Shown here: positions 33,358 to 41,881 of the stretch, one piece after another | Layout of the letters: each line of letters begins with the position of its first letter | How positions within the stretch are numbered: the stretch's first letter is position 1 | From: Cytophagaceae bacterium UBA7467 | Lineage (GTDB): Bacteria > Bacteroidota > Bacteroidia > Cytophagales > Spirosomataceae | Assembly: GCA_002479785.1 (NCBI GenBank) | Contig: DLPD01000035.1 | Location: forward strand, 1 to 48,072 | Length of the DNA: 48,072 nt | Reading direction: 5' to 3' | Notes under the pieces: model-generated | Seen by the model: the letters and a program-made list of their open reading frames with translations, nothing else | Told to the model about the DNA's origin: nothing | Databases searched by the model: none | Made by a program: the position numbers and the translations under genes

Positions 33358-34322
33358 ACGATTTGAACGACAATTTTACCTGGATGTCCATCCGAGGCGG
33401 CCTTTAAGCCGGCCTGAACTTCTGACAGGGGAATGTATTTTGAAATGATTTTATGCGGTTGAATTTTTCCATCTTTAATCAACTGAATCACGGACTGGAA
33501 ATCTGCTGGGTGATCGTAAATCAAAGACCCTTGGATCGAAATACCGCGGCGAACGAGATCTAATGGGGTGAAGCTGGCTGGTTTTTCAGATAAACCCAAG
33601 AGAATTACACTGGCACCGCGCGGAGCATCTGCTAGTAATTGGGTAGTAGCAGCGGCTGAACCCGTACATTCGAAAATCACTCGAACGTCTTTCGCTTTCC
33701 AATCGCCTTTTTGAGAGCCGAATTCATACGCTTTCTCTTGCAAAACGGGATTCAAATCAGTCGCGAAGACGTGCAAACCTTGCTCCACCGCGAGGTGAGT
33801 AATCAGCATTCCGATGGCTCCGAGGCCCAAGACGTAGATGGCATCGCCTTTCGTGAGCGATGCTTTTTTCAAGGCATGGTAGGCAACTGCTGTGGGTTCG
33901 ATGGTAACAGCATCCTGTGCGGAAATGGAATCCGGGAGTTTATGGGCGAAATCTGCCGGAATCAGCACGTATTCCGCGAAACAACCGGGGGCATTAAGGC
34001 CTATAGTGCGTTTATTCGGACATACCGTAGCTTGTCCGCGGGCGCAATAGCTACATTCTCCGCAAGGTGCGTTAGGGTCTATGACGACTCTTTCGCCTAG
34101 TTCGCGTTTCACACCCTCTCCTAGGGCATCGATATAGCCCCAGCCCTCATGGCCGATGATGGTGGGTTCGGGCAGCGGACGATGGCCCCCAAAATAATGT
34201 ACATCTGATCCGCAAATACCCACTTCCTGCAAGCGAATACGCAGCTGGCCAGGACTGGGGTTTGGGATAGGATAATCACCTAGTTCGATTTGCAAAGGTT
34301 TTACGAGAACAGCTGCTTTCAT
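33354..34322 (-). CDS. Zinc-dependent medium-chain alcohol/polyol dehydrogenase
   Basis: 322 residues of the MDR superfamily, close to the L-threonine/sorbitol/galactitol dehydrogenase branch but slightly short. Catalytic zinc: Cys37 (GICGSD), His58-Glu59 (GHEGWG), and Glu142 (EPTAVAYHA). Structural zinc: Cys87, Cys90, Cys93 and Cys101. Nucleotide-binding motif GLGAIG at 166-171. Oxidises a secondary alcohol with NAD(P)+. Sandwiched with 1-bp overlap (TAATG) after the VOC gene and 4-bp overlap before the MFS gene, so it acts on the compound imported by that transporter. Substrate unknown. Confidence 0.88.
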   Translation of the reverse strand: MKAAVLVKPLQIELGDYPIPNPSPGQLRIRLQEVGICGSDVHYFGGHRPLPEPTIIGHEGWGYIDALGEGVKRELGERVVIDPNAPCGECSYCARGQATVCPNKRTIGLNAPGCFAEYVLIPADFAHKLPDSISAQDAVTIEPTAVAYHALKKASLTKGDAIYVLGLGAIGMLITHLAVEQGLHVFATDLNPVLQEKAYEFGSQKGDWKAKDVRVIFECTGSAAATTQLLADAPRGASVILLGLSEKPASFTPLDLVRRGISIQGSLIYDHPADFQSVIQLIKDGKIQPHKIISKYIPLSEVQAGLKAASDGHPGKIVVQIV

Positions 34323-34735
34323 TAGAGGATTTGATTAAACTCGATAATCTCTCCATTAGGCCCTTTGACATTGAAGAAACGGGTGCCGTTTTTCCAAAAG
34401 GCTAAAAAAGTAGGTTCTTTTTCTAAAATCTCAAATCCCGCCTGCTTCAACGCTTCGAACGCGTAATCAACGTCCTCTACATCAATCGCGAAATGGTCGA
34501 TGTGACCGACTTTGCGTTGTTTTATCTCGGCTAATTGTTTTTCCGGCATTTGGTATAACTCCACAATCACCTGGTGATTTTTCATCATCACGCAAGTCCC
34601 AAAACCGCCATCGAATTCAAAAGGTGATTCCATCACATTTTCGAAACCAAGTCGTTCATAAAAGGGTATGGAAATTTCCATGTTGTGAACGGGGATACCG
34701 ATGTGTTGGATTTTATGGATAAAGTTGATTTTCAT
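34322..34735 (-). CDS. VOC-family protein (glyoxalase/dioxygenase-like)
   Basis: 137 residues with two beta-alpha-beta-beta-beta modules. Metal-site candidates are His11 (HIGIPV), Glu59 (VELYQ), His81 (HIDHFAID) and Glu132 (GEIIEFNQ). This is the glyoxalase I-like pattern, though sequence alone does not separate lactoylglutathione lyase from isomerase or dioxygenase members. It is the first gene of the operon leading to the dehydrogenase and transporter, so it probably acts on an intermediate of the same catabolic route. Divergent from tetR across an operator-like palindrome. Confidence 0.8.
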   Translation of the reverse strand: MKINFIHKIQHIGIPVHNMEISIPFYERLGFENVMESPFEFDGGFGTCVMMKNHQVIVELYQMPEKQLAEIKQRKVGHIDHFAIDVEDVDYAFEALKQAGFEILEKEPTFLAFWKNGTRFFNVKGPNGEIIEFNQIL

Positions 34736-34775
34736 AGCATTTTAGATTTTATGCAAAATACTAAATTTTGAAAAC

Positions 34776-34793
34776 TTAACACTGTTAATTAAC
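34776..34793. promoter_or_regulatory. TetR-type operator candidate
   Basis: Two overlapping palindromes lie between the divergent VOC and tetR genes: TTAACA-c-TGTTAA (34776-34788) and GTTAATTAAC (34784-34793). The location directly before tetR fits autoregulation and could also affect the VOC operon. Confidence 0.5.
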
Positions 34794-34815
34794 TTTACGA
34801 TGTAATTTCAAAAAA

Positions 34816-35433
34816 ATGGGAATTGTAGCTAGGAAAGAGAAGCAAAAGCAGGAGTTGCGCCAATTGATTTTGGACGCTTCCATGAAACTATTTACCGAGG
34901 AGGGTTTCAGTAACGTAAGTGTACGCAAGATTGCGGAACGCGTTCAATATAGCCCTACGACGCTCTATTTATACTTTAAAGACAAAAACGAGATCCTATT
35001 TCATTGCTGCGAGTCTGGATTTAAGAAGATGCTGGAGCAGAATATCGCTTTGGCCTTAATCAGTGATCCCATCGAACGATTGCATCAGATGGGCGAGAAT
35101 TACTTGAATTTTGGCTTGGAATATCCGGAATATTATGATCTCATGTTCATTCAAGAGGCTCCTATGGCCTGTTTACATGATATGGGCAAGGGCTGGTCAA
35201 GTGGCGATCAAGCGCTAGAGGCCTTAAAAACGATCGTACAGGATGCGATGGACAAGGGATTATTAGTCCCTTCTAAAGTGGAAACGGTGGCGATGGCGGT
35301 TTGGAGTATGGTGCACGGCCTTGTATCCCTCGCAATTCGCCAACGATTGGACAAATTAGTGCCGGCGGTAGAGGTGGAAAAGACGATGCATGAGTCGCTG
35401 GATTGGTTATTGAAAACGATGAAAAAAGCCTAA
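34816..35433 (+). CDS. TetR/AcrR-family transcriptional regulator
   Basis: 205 residues. The N-terminal helix-turn-helix is classic: ILDASMKLFTEEGFSNVS, RKIAERVQYSP, TLYLYFKDKNEIL (about 18-66). The C-terminal ligand domain is variable and includes a hydrophobic end (MVHGLVSLAIRQRL). It is the first gene of the efflux operon, 1 bp before the TolC gene, so it likely represses its own operon and is released by a substrate of the pump. The palindromes at 34776-34793 are the operator candidate. The ligand is not known. Confidence 0.9.
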   Translation: MGIVARKEKQKQELRQLILDASMKLFTEEGFSNVSVRKIAERVQYSPTTLYLYFKDKNEILFHCCESGFKKMLEQNIALALISDPIERLHQMGENYLNFGLEYPEYYDLMFIQEAPMACLHDMGKGWSSGDQALEALKTIVQDAMDKGLLVPSKVETVAMAVWSMVHGLVSLAIRQRLDKLVPAVEVEKTMHESLDWLLKTMKKA

Positions 35434-35434
35434 T

Positions 35435-36760
35435 ATGAGATATTTATTCTTACTTCTATTTTCCCTACCCTTATTTGGCCAAAAGTCCGTCCTCGATGAA
35501 TACGTCGCGACGGCTTTTCAACAAAATATTACGCTACAACAAAAATCCATCCAGGTAGAAAAGGCGATGATCGCTTTGAAAACGGCACAAAGCCTTTATC
35601 AACCGAGTGTGGCATTCCAAGGAGGCTACCAAAGCGGCGAGGGTGGTCGTAGCATTGCATTCCCGGTAGGTGATTTATTGAATCCGGTTTATTCGACACT
35701 GAATGCTTTGACAAAAAGTACCGCTTTCCCACAGATAGCAAACGTGGAAACGAATTTCTTCCCTCGCGACTTCTACGACGTGAAACTGCAAACGACGATG
35801 CCCCTATACAATAAGGACATCAGCTACAACAAAAAAATCCAAGAGCAAACGGTCAGCCTACAGCGGGAAGACGTTTCGCTGTACAAACGCGAATTAGTCA
35901 AGCAAATCAAGACCGCTTATTATAACTATTTACTCAGCTTAGGTTTAGTGAAAGTATACGAAAACAGTCTTAATCTGGCATTAGAAGGCAAAAAGGTAAA
36001 CGAAAAGCTCTTGGCAAACGGGAAAGGATTACCCGCCTATTTATTGCGTTCAGACAGCGAAATCGCTACCATTCAAGCACAGATTGCGGATGCCGTAAAG
36101 CAAAATCAGGCGGCGCAATACTATTTCAACTTCTTGTTGAACCGGGAATTACGCGCTGAAATACGCATCGATTTCGAAGTAGAGAAAGCGGTGGCGGGTG
36201 TTTACTCGGTGGTGCCCGGCGTTCGAGAAGAATTATCGCTTCTTTCTAAATCTATCCACATACAAGAAACCGTTTTGAAAATGAACGAGTCCTTCTTCCT
36301 ACCTAAATTAAGTGGTTTTGTGAATCTGGGATCTCAGTCGACACTCGGTAATATCAGTTCAAAAAGCGGCTATTATTTCCTGGGACTGCAGATGGACATC
36401 CCTATTTTCTCCGGGAAGCGTAACTTATACAAAGTAAAACAAACGCAACTGGACATTGCCTCCGCGAAAAATGCCTTATATCTGAGCACAAAGCAATTCA
36501 ATATGGCGACCGAAATCGCTCAGAAAAACGTACAATCATCCATCACCAGCTTTCAGGCCTCTGTGAAATCCTATGAGGCTGCCTCCGCGTATTTACGCCT
36601 CATCGAAAAGGGCTACAAAGAAGGTGTGAGCACGTATTTAGAAACGGTGGACGCCAGAAATCAATGGATGAACGCCCAAATCAACTACCAATTAAAACAA
36701 TTCAACGTATTAATCGCCGCTGCCGCTTATGAGCGCGAAGCGGCTAGCTACCCACTCTAA
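35435..36760 (+). CDS. TolC-family outer-membrane efflux channel
   Basis: 441 residues with a Sec signal (MRYLFLLLFSLPLFGQ). The body has the duplicated coiled-coil layout of TolC/OprM proteins, with long helices (for example ALKTAQSLYQPS, ASAKNALYLSTKQ) and short strands such as YFLGLQMDIPIFSG. It forms the outer-membrane exit duct of the RND pump. Its stop codon overlaps the adaptor start (TAATG). It lacks a lipobox, so it is not a lipid-anchored OprM-like version. Confidence 0.88.
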   Translation: MRYLFLLLFSLPLFGQKSVLDEYVATAFQQNITLQQKSIQVEKAMIALKTAQSLYQPSVAFQGGYQSGEGGRSIAFPVGDLLNPVYSTLNALTKSTAFPQIANVETNFFPRDFYDVKLQTTMPLYNKDISYNKKIQEQTVSLQREDVSLYKRELVKQIKTAYYNYLLSLGLVKVYENSLNLALEGKKVNEKLLANGKGLPAYLLRSDSEIATIQAQIADAVKQNQAAQYYFNFLLNRELRAEIRIDFEVEKAVAGVYSVVPGVREELSLLSKSIHIQETVLKMNESFFLPKLSGFVNLGSQSTLGNISSKSGYYFLGLQMDIPIFSGKRNLYKVKQTQLDIASAKNALYLSTKQFNMATEIAQKNVQSSITSFQASVKSYEAASAYLRLIEKGYKEGVSTYLETVDARNQWMNAQINYQLKQFNVLIAAAAYEREAASYPL

Positions 36761-37800
36761 TGAAAAAGATCTGCCTGCTTATTTCCCTTATCACGGTAGT
36801 TTCCGCTTGCTCTTCGAAGAAGCAGGAAGTGGCTACCACAACCAGCGACGTAATCCCGGTCTCCGTGATTTCCTTGCAACAAGAATCCATCACCCGCCCC
36901 ATCCAAGCTTCGGGTGTTTTCACGACGGAAGATGAGACCTATTTAGGTTTCAAAATAGGCGGAGTGATTCAGCACGTGTTTGTCAAAGAAGGTGACGCCG
37001 TGAAAGCGGGTCAATTATTAGCCAGCCTTAACCTGACCGAAATCAAAGCACAGGTGCAGCAAGCACAAATCATGCTTGAAAAAGCGCAACGTGATCATGC
37101 GAGAGCAAAGAACTTGTACCGAGATAGCGTGGCAACACTTGAACAATACCAAAATGCCAAAACCGGCCTAGAGATCGCACAGCAGGCCTATAATGCGGGT
37201 GCGTTCAATCAGAGCTATGCCGAAATCAGAGCCGTCAAATCAGGTTTTGTGTTGAAGAAATTAGCAAACGATGGCCAGGTCGTGGGACCCGGAACACCGG
37301 TCGTTTTGTTGAACGGTGCAAACAAGGGCAATTGGGTATTGAAAGTGGGTTTGAGCGACCGCGACTGGGCGGCGACGCAGGTGGGGGATCCTGCTGAGAT
37401 CGCGATTGATGCGGCTCCCGGAGAAAAATATAGTGGTTCTGTTTTAGCCAAATCCGAGGGAGTGGATCCGGTGACGGGGACGCTTTGGGTGAGTTTGCGC
37501 ATCAGTGGTGCACCCACAGCGCAGCTGGCGGCGGGGCTTTTTGGAAAAGCCAAAATTCGTCCACGGAAACAAATTAAATCCTGGGTGATTCCCTACGATG
37601 CGATTCTAGATGGAAACGCTACGGAAGGATTTGTATTTATCACCAAAGATGGGAAAACGGCAGAAAAAGTGAAGATCCAGATTTCGAGTATTGACCATGG
37701 GAAGGTATTTGTTTCTGGAGGTTTAGAAGACGCAAAATCACTCATCACCAGCGGGAATGCCTATTTAGACGCCGGTTCAGCCATTAAAATCGTCCGCTAA
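36760..37800 (+). CDS. RND efflux periplasmic adaptor (membrane-fusion lipoprotein)
   Basis: 346 residues with a lipoprotein signal (LITVVSAC). Lipoyl-like hairpin halves are seen at KIGGVIQHVFVKEGDAVKAGQ (only its core motif EGDAVKAGQLLASL near 70-83 is diagnostic) and again after the coiled coil (AVKSGFVLKKLANDGQVV). The helical hairpin lies about 85-140. The C-terminal beta-barrel region has APGEKYSGSV and VDPVTGTL. It bridges the RND pump and TolC channel encoded on either side. The start overlaps the tolC stop by 1 bp and the pump starts 2 bp after its stop. Confidence 0.88.
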   Translation: MKKICLLISLITVVSACSSKKQEVATTTSDVIPVSVISLQQESITRPIQASGVFTTEDETYLGFKIGGVIQHVFVKEGDAVKAGQLLASLNLTEIKAQVQQAQIMLEKAQRDHARAKNLYRDSVATLEQYQNAKTGLEIAQQAYNAGAFNQSYAEIRAVKSGFVLKKLANDGQVVGPGTPVVLLNGANKGNWVLKVGLSDRDWAATQVGDPAEIAIDAAPGEKYSGSVLAKSEGVDPVTGTLWVSLRISGAPTAQLAAGLFGKAKIRPRKQIKSWVIPYDAILDGNATEGFVFITKDGKTAEKVKIQISSIDHGKVFVSGGLEDAKSLITSGNAYLDAGSAIKIVR

Positions 37801-37802
37801 TT

Positions 37803-40800
37803 ATGAAGATAGCTAACTACGCGGTAAAGAATTACCAATTTACGCTCACGATGTTTTTGATGGTCGTGGTCGTGGGTATTGTCACAATTATGACAATGCC
37901 CCGGGCGGAAGACCCGGACATGAATGCGCCTCAATTTCCTATAATCGCCGTTTATCCGGGAACGAGTCCGGATGATATGGAAGAATTGGTGGTGAAGCCA
38001 GTGGAGAAAAGATTGTACGAACTGGAGAACGTGCGCAAGATCAATACAACGATAAGTGATGGCCTAGCGGTGTTCGCGGTCTTTTACAAATACGGGGTGA
38101 ACGTGGATGAAAAATACTCCGAGGTTGTTCGGGAATTGAATAGCATCAAGGGAGATTTACCCAAAGAGGTCATTAAATTAGAGGCTCAAAAAGCCACGCC
38201 ATCCGGAACGAACGTGTTGCAGATGGCGCTGATTTCGAACAACGCTTCTTTAGACCAATTAAAAATCACCGCAGAACGGCTTCAGGAAGATCTGGAAAAG
38301 GTAACTGCCTTGAAGAAAGTGACGATTTCCGGATTGCCAGAATCGCAGGTAAAGATTGATTTGAACATTGAAAAGATGGCGCAGATGCAGGTATCGCCTG
38401 ACCGCGTGTTGCAAGCGATCCAAAGCGAAATCGCCAACATTCCTGGTGGAAGCATCGTAGAGAACTCGAAATCCTACAATATTCTGACCTCCGGCAATTA
38501 CCAAAACATCGAGGAAATTAAAAACACCATTGTGTTCTCCTATCAAGGCAGGAACGTGTTGTTATCAGATGTGTCTAACGTCTATTTAGAATATGCCCCA
38601 GATAATCACATCACGCGCTTGAACCAAAATCGCTGCCTGTTCATCACCGCCGCCCAAAAATCAGGCGAAAACATCGCGAAAACACAGGCCACCTACCAGC
38701 CTGTTATCGCTCAATTCAAGAAGACTTTACCGAAGAACATTGACTTAGTCGTCAATTTCGACCAAGCTGAAAACGTCAATACCCGCCTCAGCGGCTTATT
38801 GAAAGACTTTATTATCGCCATTTTGTTAGTGGCTTTAACTTTATTGCCGCTCGGCTTACGCGCCGCTTCCATCGTGATGATTTCGATCCCCCTATCGCTG
38901 GCGATCGGAATTATCCTTTTGAACATCATGGGCTATAGCCTCAACCAACTGAGTATCGTCGGACTAGTGGTGGCATTAGGTCTTTTAGTGGATGACAGCA
39001 TCGTGGTGGTAGAGAACATTGAAAGGTGGATGCGTGAAGGACATAGCCGTTTAGAGGCAACCTTAAAGGCGACGAACCAGATCGGAATGGCGGTTTTAGG
39101 TTGTACAGTGACTTTGATTATCGCCTTTTTGCCGTTAGTGTTTTTACCTGAAGCGTCAGGTGAATTCATCCGCAGTCTACCCATGGCAGTGATCTTCTGT
39201 ATCGTCGCTTCCTTAGTGGTTTCGCTGACGGTGGTGCCGTTTTTGTCGAGCCGTATCTTGAAATCTCACCAGGGAAATCCAGAAGGTAATCTATTCATGC
39301 GAGTATTGAAAAAGCTGATTTCCGGTTCTTATGCTCGGTTGTTAGATTGGGCTATTCAACGCCCTAAAACGACCTTGCTGATTGCCTTGGCGATCTTTGT
39401 GGCCTCTTTAAGACTCTTCCCTGTGGTAGGTTTTAGTTTATTTCCTGCCTCCGAAAAGCCACAATTTATGGTCAACATCTTCAGCCCTTTGCAGTCGAAT
39501 TTAGCCTATACGGATTCCGTTTCGAAACTGATCGAAAGCGACTTGCGCAAATTGCCAGAGGTAAAATACGTTTCCGCAAACGTGGGTAAAGGAAATCCTC
39601 GGATCTACTATAACGCGATTCCCTTAAACGACCGAACTGACTATGCAAACTTGTTCGTCCAATTACAGGATGAGCTGACGGCAGACGAGAAAATTAACCT
39701 GATCGAGAAATTGCGCACCAAGTATACGAACTATCCTGCCGCGACCATCGAAGTGAAAAATTTCGAGCAAGGGCCACCGGTGGTGGCTCCGGTGGAGGTG
39801 CGTATTTTAGGGGATAATGTAGATACGCTGCGCCAAATCGCCAGTCGCGTAGAAACGATGCTGAAGAACACGAAAGGCACGATTTACGTGAAGAACCCAT
39901 TGAAAAATCTGAAATCGGACATCAAATTCGACATCAATAAGGAAAAAGCCAGCATGTTAGGGATTCCTACAGTCAGCATCGACCGGATGATTCGCTTAGT
40001 AGTAGCCGGTTTTGATTTGGGCAAAATGACAGACAGAGAAGGCAAGGAGTATTCCATCGTGGTTTCGAAGCCGCATCCGAAACACCCGAGTCTAGAAGTT
40101 TTTGATAATCTGTATGTAAATAACGTGCAAGGAACGGCCATTCCATTAAGTCAAGTGGCTGAGACTAGACTTCAAACTTCCCCTGTTAGCATTAGTCACC
40201 TGAACAAAAATCGCTTAGTGTCCGTGAGTTCATTCGTGGAAAAAGGATACTTGAACAATGAGGTCATCGCTGAAACGGAGAAAAACCTAGCGAAGATTGC
40301 GTTACCTGCTGGTTACCATTTCGAGATGGGTGGGGAAGTAGAGAGTAAGAATGAGAGTTTTGGCGGGTTTGGGACAATTATTTTAGTGACCATCTTCTTC
40401 TTTGTCGCGGTACTTATCCTCGAGTTTGGCACCTTTAAAAGTACCCTAATCGTACTTTCTGTGATTCCATTAGGGATCGTGGGAGCCCTTTTAGCGCTTT
40501 GGTTTACCGGAACACCGCTTTCTTTCGTAGCGACAGTGGGGCTGATTGCCTTAGCTGGAATCGAAGTAAAAAATACCATCTTATTAGTGGATTTCACAAA
40601 CCAGTTACGCGCAGAAGGTATGCTGATGGAACAAGCCATCCGCGAGGCAGGCGAAGTTCGCTTTTTACCGATCATTTTGACCACGCTAACGGCGATTGGC
40701 GGACTTATCCCTATCGCCATTTCGACTAACCCCCTTATTTCACCGCTTGCCATCGTGATGATAGGTGGACTGATTAGCTCCACCCTCCTATCCCGTATCG

Positions 40801-40841
40801 TAACCCCGGTAGTTTACAAATTAATCCCTCCAGCCATATGA
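37803..40841 (+). CDS. RND-family efflux permease
   Basis: 1012 residues with the internal duplication of AcrB-type pumps. Helix 1 lies near 15-35 and is followed by the first large periplasmic loop with the PGTSPDDMEELVVKPVE segment. The proton-relay pair is in LGLLVDDSIVVVENIER (about 393-408). The second periplasmic loop spans about 560-860, and the last helices carry the AGIEVKNTILLVD segment. It exports drugs, dyes or lipophilic metabolites using the proton gradient. The lactonase gene overlaps its stop by 4 bp. The substrate range is not visible. Confidence 0.93.
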   Translation: MKIANYAVKNYQFTLTMFLMVVVVGIVTIMTMPRAEDPDMNAPQFPIIAVYPGTSPDDMEELVVKPVEKRLYELENVRKINTTISDGLAVFAVFYKYGVNVDEKYSEVVRELNSIKGDLPKEVIKLEAQKATPSGTNVLQMALISNNASLDQLKITAERLQEDLEKVTALKKVTISGLPESQVKIDLNIEKMAQMQVSPDRVLQAIQSEIANIPGGSIVENSKSYNILTSGNYQNIEEIKNTIVFSYQGRNVLLSDVSNVYLEYAPDNHITRLNQNRCLFITAAQKSGENIAKTQATYQPVIAQFKKTLPKNIDLVVNFDQAENVNTRLSGLLKDFIIAILLVALTLLPLGLRAASIVMISIPLSLAIGIILLNIMGYSLNQLSIVGLVVALGLLVDDSIVVVENIERWMREGHSRLEATLKATNQIGMAVLGCTVTLIIAFLPLVFLPEASGEFIRSLPMAVIFCIVASLVVSLTVVPFLSSRILKSHQGNPEGNLFMRVLKKLISGSYARLLDWAIQRPKTTLLIALAIFVASLRLFPVVGFSLFPASEKPQFMVNIFSPLQSNLAYTDSVSKLIESDLRKLPEVKYVSANVGKGNPRIYYNAIPLNDRTDYANLFVQLQDELTADEKINLIEKLRTKYTNYPAATIEVKNFEQGPPVVAPVEVRILGDNVDTLRQIASRVETMLKNTKGTIYVKNPLKNLKSDIKFDINKEKASMLGIPTVSIDRMIRLVVAGFDLGKMTDREGKEYSIVVSKPHPKHPSLEVFDNLYVNNVQGTAIPLSQVAETRLQTSPVSISHLNKNRLVSVSSFVEKGYLNNEVIAETEKNLAKIALPAGYHFEMGGEVESKNESFGGFGTIILVTIFFFVAVLILEFGTFKSTLIVLSVIPLGIVGALLALWFTGTPLSFVATVGLIALAGIEVKNTILLVDFTNQLRAEGMLMEQAIREAGEVRFLPIILTTLTAIGGLIPIAISTNPLISPLAIVMIGGLISSTLLSRIVTPVVYKLIPPAI

Positions 40842-41881
40842 CTTTGAGTACGATTTTACTCCTTCCGCAACTGATTATAGGTTCATATACGTCCAAAGGT
40901 AACCCCGGCATTGAGGTGTTTACTTGGGATACCCAAACAGGAATTGCCACAAAGTCCTATTCCTTGACCGTGCCTCAGGCTTCCTATCAAGCCATTTCCG
41001 GGGAATACCTGTTTTCTGTCTCAGAAGAAGGCGACGGCAAGGCGAGCGTTTCTTCATTCCACCTTCGCAACGGAAAATACGAGGCCATTAACACCGAATT
41101 TAGTCTGAAAGGCGACCACCCCTGCCACCTAAGCTACCGAGAAAAATCAAAAACGATTTACACAGCGAACTATACAGGTGGAAGTGTGAGCGTATTCCAA
41201 ACCGCAAACGGCAAGCTGAAGCCTTTAGCCCAATACATCGCCTACCAAGGGTCTAGCGTAAACAAGGACCGCCAAACCAGCGCCCACGCCCACATGGTCT
41301 CTCTTTCTCCCGACCAAAACACCCTTTTTGTGACGGATTTAGGCTCAGATAAGATCTATGTGCACGCGATTTTAGCGGATGGTCAACTCGCGGAAAGTCG
41401 CCAGGAAATTGCGCTCACACCCGGTAATGGCCCTCGTCACATTCGCTTCAATGCGAAAGGCGATCGCGCTTATTTGTTAAATGAATTAAGTTCAGATGTG
41501 GACGTATTTTCAGTCGCCGGGACACAATTAAACAAGATCCAAAGCATCCCTGCAGATACTTCAGCAGCTAAAGTCAAAGGCTCTGCGGATATCCACCTTT
41601 CACAGAACGGCAAATGGCTTTTAGCCTCAAATCGGATCTCGAGTAACCAAGTGGTGGTATTTAAGATCGAAGCAGACGGAAGATTAAAACGGGTATTCCA
41701 CCAAAATGTGGCCAAAATCCCCCGCAATTTCACCTTCGATCCATCGGGAAAATTTGTATTAGTCGCGAGTCAAGAAGAAGACCGCGTACAGGTGTTTTCA
41801 TTCGATGACGCAACCGGATCAATGCAGGATTTACACCAGGATATTTTAGTCAAATCCCCCGTTAGCTTGCTAATTCGCTAA
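40838..41881 (+). CDS. Lactonase-family beta-propeller (6-phosphogluconolactonase-like)
   Basis: 347 residues of the lactonase (7-bladed propeller, YbhE-like) family: repeats such as GDHPCHLSY, HAHMVSLSPDQNTLFVTDLG, GNGPRHIRFNAKGDRAYLLNE and IPRNFTFDPSGKFVLVAS. The N-terminus is hydrophobic (MTLSTILLLPQLIIG) and might be a signal, which would place it in the periplasm. It is translationally coupled to the RND pump (ATGA). That is unusual, because lactonases normally serve the pentose-phosphate route. Here it may open a lactone that is also a pump substrate or inducer. It overlaps the convergent aminotransferase gene by 20 bp. Confidence 0.82.
   Translation: MTLSTILLLPQLIIGSYTSKGNPGIEVFTWDTQTGIATKSYSLTVPQASYQAISGEYLFSVSEEGDGKASVSSFHLRNGKYEAINTEFSLKGDHPCHLSYREKSKTIYTANYTGGSVSVFQTANGKLKPLAQYIAYQGSSVNKDRQTSAHAHMVSLSPDQNTLFVTDLGSDKIYVHAILADGQLAESRQEIALTPGNGPRHIRFNAKGDRAYLLNELSSDVDVFSVAGTQLNKIQSIPADTSAAKVKGSADIHLSQNGKWLLASNRISSNQVVVFKIEADGRLKRVFHQNVAKIPRNFTFDPSGKFVLVASQEEDRVQVFSFDDATGSMQDLHQDILVKSPVSLLIR

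Noticed and set aside
33711..34100. 129-codon plus-strand frame inside the dehydrogenase gene
   Set aside because: Opposes the zinc-binding core of the dehydrogenase and resembles no family.
40313..40783. 156-codon minus-strand frame inside the RND pump gene
   Set aside because: Mirror frame of a conserved coding region, low-complexity composition, no start context.
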